Shown: positions 54,777 to 60,000 of the stretch, in pieces
Position numbering within the stretch: position 1 is the first letter of the stretch
How the letters are laid out: each line of letters starts with the position of its first letter
Source of the DNA: Adiantum capillus-veneris
Lineage: Eukaryota > Streptophyta > Polypodiopsida > Polypodiales > Pteridaceae
Direction of reading: 5' to 3'
DNA: 60,000 bases
NCBI GenBank assembly: GCA_014529385.2
Contig: CM043950.1
Span: 64,810,935 to 64,870,934, forward strand
Notes under the pieces: generated by a model
Seen by the model: the letters and a program-made list of their open reading frames with translations, nothing else
The model's database searches: none
Told to the model about the DNA's origin: nothing
Made by a program: the position numbers and the translations under genes

Positions 54777-55807
54777 CCTACTTAAAACTTTACTTTCACC
54801 TTATCTACCATCAATAATGCTCTCTTTTGAGCCCACAACCATGACTCAAGCAGACAAAGAAGGCCCGCAATGTTTTGATATTCAAAAAAATCATAATCCC
54901 AATTTGTTAGCTTGTAAATTAGGATTTCCAATAATCTTAATGAGGGTCTCCAACCTATAAATAGGCCCCTCTCCTTCTTGTAAAAAAACCTCCAACATCT
55001 CACATAGCACCCCAACACTCTATGCGTGAGGAGAGACTTAGGTGTAGCAACCACTTGTGAGCTTCACTCTTGGTGTGAGAGAAGCCTTCAAGCTACACAT
55101 TGCAAGTGAGAGAGCATGATTTCCACAAATCTCAAAACCACTATTGTATATACTCCTTCATCATCAATAAATTGAAGTTTGGCGCATCAAAGGCGTGATT
55201 CGATGTTCAAATCTTCGTCCTTCCATTTGTGAAATACGGTTTGGTGAATTCAAGGTGACTTGTGTATTTTGAGTTCTATCGTTTGATCTTGCTTTGGAAA
55301 GTGTTTAAGTGTGTTTTAATTGCCAATTTTGTGTCCATTGTAAGAGGGTATTGTGATGAGAGGTCTCCCACACCCTAAGACAGTGTGTGTGTGTGTGTGT
55401 GTGTTGGCAATGTTTAGCAATCACTAAGCTTTGAGTGAGTTTTGTACAAGCTCTACGATAGCAACCTAACGAACCATCTCCCTTTGCAAGTCACAAATAA
55501 GGTATTACGCAAGATCCTTTTCTCTCTCTCTTCCCTTTGCTCTAGCTCTCTCTGGTCCATTTTGTGTGTGTCTTGGTGTGAGGTTGCTTGTGTGTACTGT
55601 GTGGTGCATCTTCTTGGTTGTACCAAAATCTCTCTTGCGTCCTAGTTCGCATACCATAACTAGGTGGTGCCCCTATCTTGTTTGGGTTTGGCTGTGGGTT
55701 TGTTGTTTTGTTGTGCTTGTGGTTGCCCCAGCCCCAATTGAGCAGCACGGGAGCCTTGAGGGGTGTTTAGAGGTCGCCTCTCTTGTTGCCCGCCCCGGAC
55801 CACCTCA
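53122..55807 (+). repeat. 3' LTR of the Tat-type element
   Basis: Partner of 44,667-47,297. It differs by scattered substitutions, a longer CT tract (54,731-54,776), a longer GT tract (55,384-55,404), and ~45 bp at 54,900-54,950 that is absent from the 5' LTR. Confidence 0.9.
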
Positions 55808-56589
55808 CTAGTATGCATTGATTGATTCACTATGGAAATGGTGTGAATTTAAAAGGAGGAGAAATGTTGCACCTTTCACCGCATATCGTCTCTTATTCTA
55901 AAGGCTCCATAGCATCTCTCCTCAAAGCTTTTGCCAAAAACTCTATGACATCACATAACAAATAAGATTTTGCATTAAAAATTGAGTGGATGTGAAAATT
56001 TTCACCTTATAATAAAAATGGATAGAGATTCATTTCATGATTGTGACCATAGAAAAAGAAAAGAAAAAACCATACATATGTATGGTGTGGAGTTGGCACC
56101 ATTCTCCACATTTATAATAATGTTGTAGGGAACGTGCCTTTTCCCCACCACTTTTATCCCCTCTAGTGTTGAAGAGGGACTTATGCTTCTCCTCCAATGT
56201 TGGAGGGACTTTCTTATTGTACATATACTATAGTTGTACAAGGAAGAACTAATTACCAATGTTTTATAAAGACATGTATCATTCCGTGTTGCATGATGTG
56301 GTGTACATCCATGTGTCCCTTTATTGGGCATCACAAAAATTCTTCAACCCTCGTCACCTTTATCTACAATCTTTTGAATGAAAATGATGTAAATTCATTT
56401 CTTTAATCTGTACGTGATGCAATCTAAGTACTTTTTGGATCACATAAGGAAGTCAAAATATGGAGTATAATTGTACCTTTGGTATTGGTCATGTGGATCA
56501 ATGCACAATCTTGAATGGATCCGCTACTAGAACTTCCTTACATTGTTTTGCTACCTTCCCACCAATATAAGTTCTGCATCATCATCCAG
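55808..56589. other. Intervening DNA, no gene seen
   Basis: Begins with the right target duplication. AT-rich, no convincing frame. An 18-bp palindrome ACCATACATATGTATGGT lies near 56,069. Confidence 0.55.
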
Positions 56590-57418
56590 TGTGCGACTTC
56601 TGCAAACATGTCGACTATCGCATGCTATCATGCCTTCCATTACCTGCACTACTTCTGATGTTCTTGGTTTCAAGGCATGTTGAATCTGCCTTATTGTCTG
56701 TTTGTAGGCTCACACCCACACACATACACAAAGTCATAGTCTTTAGGGCACCCCATCTGGAATACATATCGATCAAAACACCTCCAAGCATGACATCATT
56801 CTCCAAGAGTCCTTGCTTTGAATATTCTAAAAACAGCCTAGAGATTTTTGGCACTTCCCTTTTGGAGCAAATTTTGCAATTAAAAGAGAGGCCATCACTT
56901 CACATCAACTAAAATCAAACTAGAGCTTTCTAGCATTGACTTATGTGAAAAATCTTGCAATCAGTTCCTTCCAAGAGTCCACACTCTGGAAAGTAAGCTC
57001 ATCAATTAGTTTTGGTGCTCTTTGAAGTGCATCACATTTACCAAACATCCCAACCAAGGTATTGCCACATATGACTACTTTTTCAAAAACCCCCTGATTA
57101 ACAATATCAACGTGAAATTTTATGCCCATGTCAGCATCTTGCGTAAAGCCACATGCCTTCAAAATGCACCTAATTGCATATGGAGAGAGGCCCTCGCTTC
57201 GCATGTCCTAAAAACAGCCCAGAGTTTCCTCGTACTACCGAGTTGGGCACATCCTAAAATTAGACATGAAATCCCGCACATGAATCTCGTCAAAGACTTG
57301 TTGCAACATGGTAGGTGCACCTCACTTGACATACATATTGACCATCATGTTCCCTAAGCCTATGTGTTCGTTTTATGTAACCCACTATCAAAAATATCAA
57401 CATGAATCCTACTGCCTT
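56590..57418 (-). pseudogene. PPR protein pseudogene, segment A
   Basis: Minus frames carry PPR motifs. 57,204-56,941 has MRSEGLSPYAIRCILKACGF, ADMGIKFHVDIVNQGVFEKV and GNTLVGMFGKCDALQRAPKL. 56,854-56,615 has QGLLENDVMLGGVLIDMYSR. Before the MITE, GNMMVNMYVKRGAPTMLQQVFDEI is visible at 57,360-57,290. PLS-type PPR proteins bind organelle RNA and support editing or processing in plastids and mitochondria. Stops and shifts throughout show it is dead. Confidence 0.8.
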
Positions 57419-57419
57419 G

Positions 57420-57667
57420 CTCGGGGGGGTCACTGTGTATAAATTTTGTATATCACCTGTGTTCAAGGACTAATTCTAAAACTCCTTATCTGTGAATTTT
57501 GTTGAAAAATTAAATAGACCCTTTTCCTATTCAATCTGTAAATTTTTTTCCCAATTCCATTTTAAGGTACCCTTCTATATGTGAAAATGTGAGAAAAAAT
57601 GAAATTTAATAACCCCTTCTGTTGCACTCACGTGATAGTCACATGATTATCAAGTGACCCCCCCGAG
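57420..57667. mobile_element. 248-bp MITE inserted in the PPR pseudogene
   Basis: Terminal inverted repeats CTCGGGGGGGTCACT (57,420-57,434) and AGTGACCCCCCCGAG (57,653-57,667) enclose AT-rich DNA with no gene. TGCCTT stands before the left end (57,413-57,418) and one base after the right end (57,669-57,674), a likely target duplication. Other PPR units read CTACTGCCTTGGCACAAATC uninterrupted at this point. Confidence 0.85.
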
Positions 57668-57674
57668 GTGCCTT

Positions 57675-58940
57675 GGTACAAATCCTTCTTCTTAGCATAG
57701 TATTGTGAGGTCATAAAAGAAATACTTGTTTCCTAGCCCTGCCCCTAATCTTGCAAGCAAAGATGACATCCCACATAGGAATCTCATCAAAGACTTCTTG
57801 CACCATGAGAGGTGCACCGAACAACATCTTTCCCAAGTATGTATTCTCTTCAAGTAATCCACTATCTCAAATATTAGCATGAATTTTACTTCCTTGGTAC
57901 AAATACTTCTTCTCAGCACAGTCTTTAAGTGATCTCACAAAAGAAATACTTGTTTTCCGGCCTTGCCTCTATTGGGCATATACTACAATTAGAGACTACA
58001 TCTTGCACAGAAAGCACGTCAAAGACTTGTTGTGCCATGACAGGTGCACAGCACTTGACATACATACTGACCAACATGTTCCCCAAGTATGTGTTCGTTT
58101 CAAGTAACCCACTATCATGAACATCAACATGAATCCTACTGCCTTGGCACAAATCCTTCTTTTCAACACAGTCTTTAAGTGAGATCACAAAAGAAATACT
58201 TGTTTCCTATCCCTACCCCTATTGGGTATATCCTACAATCAGAGATGACATCTTGCATAGGAATCTCATCAAAGACTTCTTGCACCATGACAGGGGCACC
58301 GACCAACATGTTCCCCAAGTATGTGTTCTTTTCAAGTAATCCACTACCACAAATATTAGCATGAATTTCACTACCTTGGTACAAATCCTTTTTCTCAGTA
58401 GAGTCTTTATGTGATCTCACCAAAGAAATACTCTTTTCCTAGCCTTGCCTTCTTGGGCATATCCTGCGTTCAGAGACAACATCCCACACAGGAAGCTCGT
58501 CAAATACTTGTTGCGCCATGACAAGTGACCGCACTTGACATACATATTGACCAACATGTTCCCCAAGTATGCGTTCTTTTCAAGTAGCCGAGTGCCACAA
58601 ATATCAACATGAATCCTACTACCGTGGTACAAATCCTTCTTCTCAGCAGAGTCTTTAAGTGAGCTCACAAAATAAATTCTCGTTTCCTGGCCTTGCCCTT
58701 GTTGGGCATATCCTACAGCTAGAGACAACATGAATTGAGTCAATGACTTGTTGCACCACGACAAATGCACTTCACTTGAAATGCATATTGACCAACATGT
58801 TCCCCAAGTATGTGTTAATCTCAAGTAATCCACTATCGCGAATATCAGCATGAATTTATTGCCTTGGTACAAATACTTCTTCTCAGCACAGTGTTTAAGT
58901 GATCTGACAAAAGAAATACTCGTTTCCTGGCCCTTCCCCT
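57675..58940 (-). pseudogene. Tandemly amplified PPR units (six, 224-250 bp)
   Basis: The same block recurs with anchor GTGATCTCACAAAAGAAATAC at 57,705, 57,929, 58,179, 58,411, 58,659 and 58,899. Each unit encodes ..SLKDS.EKKDLY.GS.IH.DI..SGLLEKNTYLGN(M)LV.MYVKC, then A..VFDE(I/L), then a shortened GYAQ.G.G...YF. The ~20 residues that normally link the last helix to the next repeat (EALNCFEQM..EG..PD type) are missing in every unit. The shortened unit was therefore formed first and amplified afterwards. Frames change between units, so no long protein results. Confidence 0.8.
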
Positions 58941-60000
58941 ATTGGATATATCCTGTAATCAAAGAACATCCCGCACAAGAAACTCGTCAAAGACTTGTTG
59001 CGCGATGACAGGTGCACCACACTTTATTTTCATACTGACCAACATATTCCCCAAGCATGCATCATTCTTTTCAAGTAGCATGAAATCACTGCAAGGGATG
59101 CCATTCCAACAGTAAGCTCTCCCATGACATACTTTTTTGACACCCCATGACTTAGAGTATCAGCGTGAATTTTTATGCCCATATCAGCATCTTGCATAGA
59201 GGCACATGCCTTCAAGATGCATGCGTATGTGATTGCATCATGAGATATGTGCATAAATGATTGCAACAAGAGAGAGACACTCACTTTGCATCTGCTAAAA
59301 ATAGCCTAGAGATTTATAGACCTGCTCATGTTGTGCATATCTCGCAATGTGCACTCCAAGAGAGGACATTTTTGGAGAAGAAGCTCCTCAAGCACTTTAT
59401 GTGCTTTCTGAAGTGCACCACATTTGGCATACATATCAACCAAGGCATTGCCAAGCATGACATTTCTTTGCAAAAACCTCGGACTAACAATATTAGAGTG
59501 AACTTTTAAAGTACACCACATTTACCCTACATATTGACCAAGGCAGTGCCAAGAGACCCTCACTTCGCATCTGATGAAAATAGACGAGAGCTTTGTTCCC
59601 TACCCCTCTGGCGAAAATCTTGCAATCAGTGTATTCCAAGACTCCATACTCCAGTCAAGAAGATATTTAATCACTTTTTGTGCTCTCTAAAGTGCACCAC
59701 ATTTAGCAAACATGTCAACCAAGGCATTGCCAAGGACATCTTTTTTCAGTAGCCTCTGGCTAACAATATCATCATGAATTTTGTAGAGCCACATTCCTTC
59801 AAGATGCACCCATATGTGATTCACATGCCCTTAAGATGCGTGCATAGGTGATTGCATTGGGATAGAGGCCCTCACCTTGCATTTGTTGAAATCCACCTAG
59901 AGCTTTATGGCCCTGCTCCTCTTGTGCGTATCTTGAATCAGTGCACGTTGTTCCGAAAAGTAAGCTCCTCTATCCTTTGTACTTTTTGAAGTGCACTACA
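58941..60000 (-). pseudogene. PPR protein pseudogene, segment B (runs off window)
   Basis: Minus frames with DAITYACILKACASMQDADM, GIKIHADTLSHGVSKKYVMG (59,250-59,100), NVMLGNALVDMYAKCGALQK and AHKVLEELLLQKC (59,490-59,350), and further KCGALQK.-like text to 60,000. It is the standard PLS repeat order with numerous stops. Together with segments A and the amplified units it forms one degenerate PPR locus over at least 3.4 kb. Confidence 0.75.

Larger units (their letters stand above)
44667..55807 (+). mobile_element. Near-complete Ty3/gypsy (Tat-type) retrotransposon, 11.1 kb
   Basis: LTRs of ~2.63 and ~2.69 kb differ by a few percent and a few indels, so insertion is fairly recent. ACTAG flanks both sides (44,662-44,666 and 55,807-55,811 if the LTR ends CCTC; CTAG if it ends CCTCA). 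Internal order: PBS, two mini-ORFs, gag, PR, RT, degenerate RNase H, additional RNase H, integrase, PPT. The additional RNase H before integrase is the hallmark of the Tat branch. One stop codon between gag and pol, a small in-frame gap in integrase and a frameshift near 52,806 probably make this copy defective. Confidence 0.9.

Overview
The window looks like transposon-dense nuclear DNA of a land plant, most likely a fern. The reasons are pentatricopeptide-repeat (PPR) relics whose wording (SEGLSP.AI..ILKACG, AGYAQ.GQG, KKDL..GS.IH, GLLEKN.YLGN.LV.MY.KCG) is what I associate with fern PPR families, plant-type GT-AG introns, CACTA and Ty3/gypsy elements and long GA/CT/AT microsatellites. The organism call is inference. 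No intact single-copy host gene, tRNA, rRNA or CRISPR array was seen.

Layout. 1-2.64 kb: minus-strand Ty3/gypsy element that lost RT, RNase H and the integrase core, abutting a LINE 3' fragment (2.64-3.18 kb). 4.27-9.46 kb: decayed CACTA element with TNP2 and a second transposase-like gene, full of microsatellites. 11.85-15.82 kb: a decayed locus encoding a histone-H3-like domain, an acidic linker and a Ulp1/C48-like peptidase. The peptidase part is tandemly duplicated (~1.27 kb period) and flanked by a recurring inverted-repeat motif. 16.0-17.0 kb: an unrecognised gene-like fragment.

17,033-37,392 (minus): one very large (~20.4 kb) Ty3/gypsy element with ~930-bp LTRs, PBS, PPT and a near-perfect 5-bp target duplication. 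It carries gag, zinc knuckles, protease, RT, RNase H and integrase. After integrase it has a second retropepsin-like ORF and then a long coiled-coil accessory ORF, itself split by a 763-bp solo LTR. A diverged relative of the same 3' half lies at 38.5-44.4 kb. Both accessory ORFs are preceded by a conserved branch-point/3'-splice-site block and by an array of 24-bp palindromes spaced ~285 bp apart. The 5' leader of the large element also has the palindromes. Between the two copies the palindrome sequence has changed but stayed palindromic. This is the best candidate here for an undescribed system.

44,667-55,807 (plus): a younger Ty3/gypsy element of Tat type (extra RNase H) with ~2.65-kb LTRs, a TATA box, two paralogous mini-ORFs before gag, gag and pol in one frame split by a single stop codon, and a late pol frameshift. 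56.6-60 kb (minus): PPR pseudogene, partly amplified as six ~240-bp units, with a 248-bp MITE inserted.
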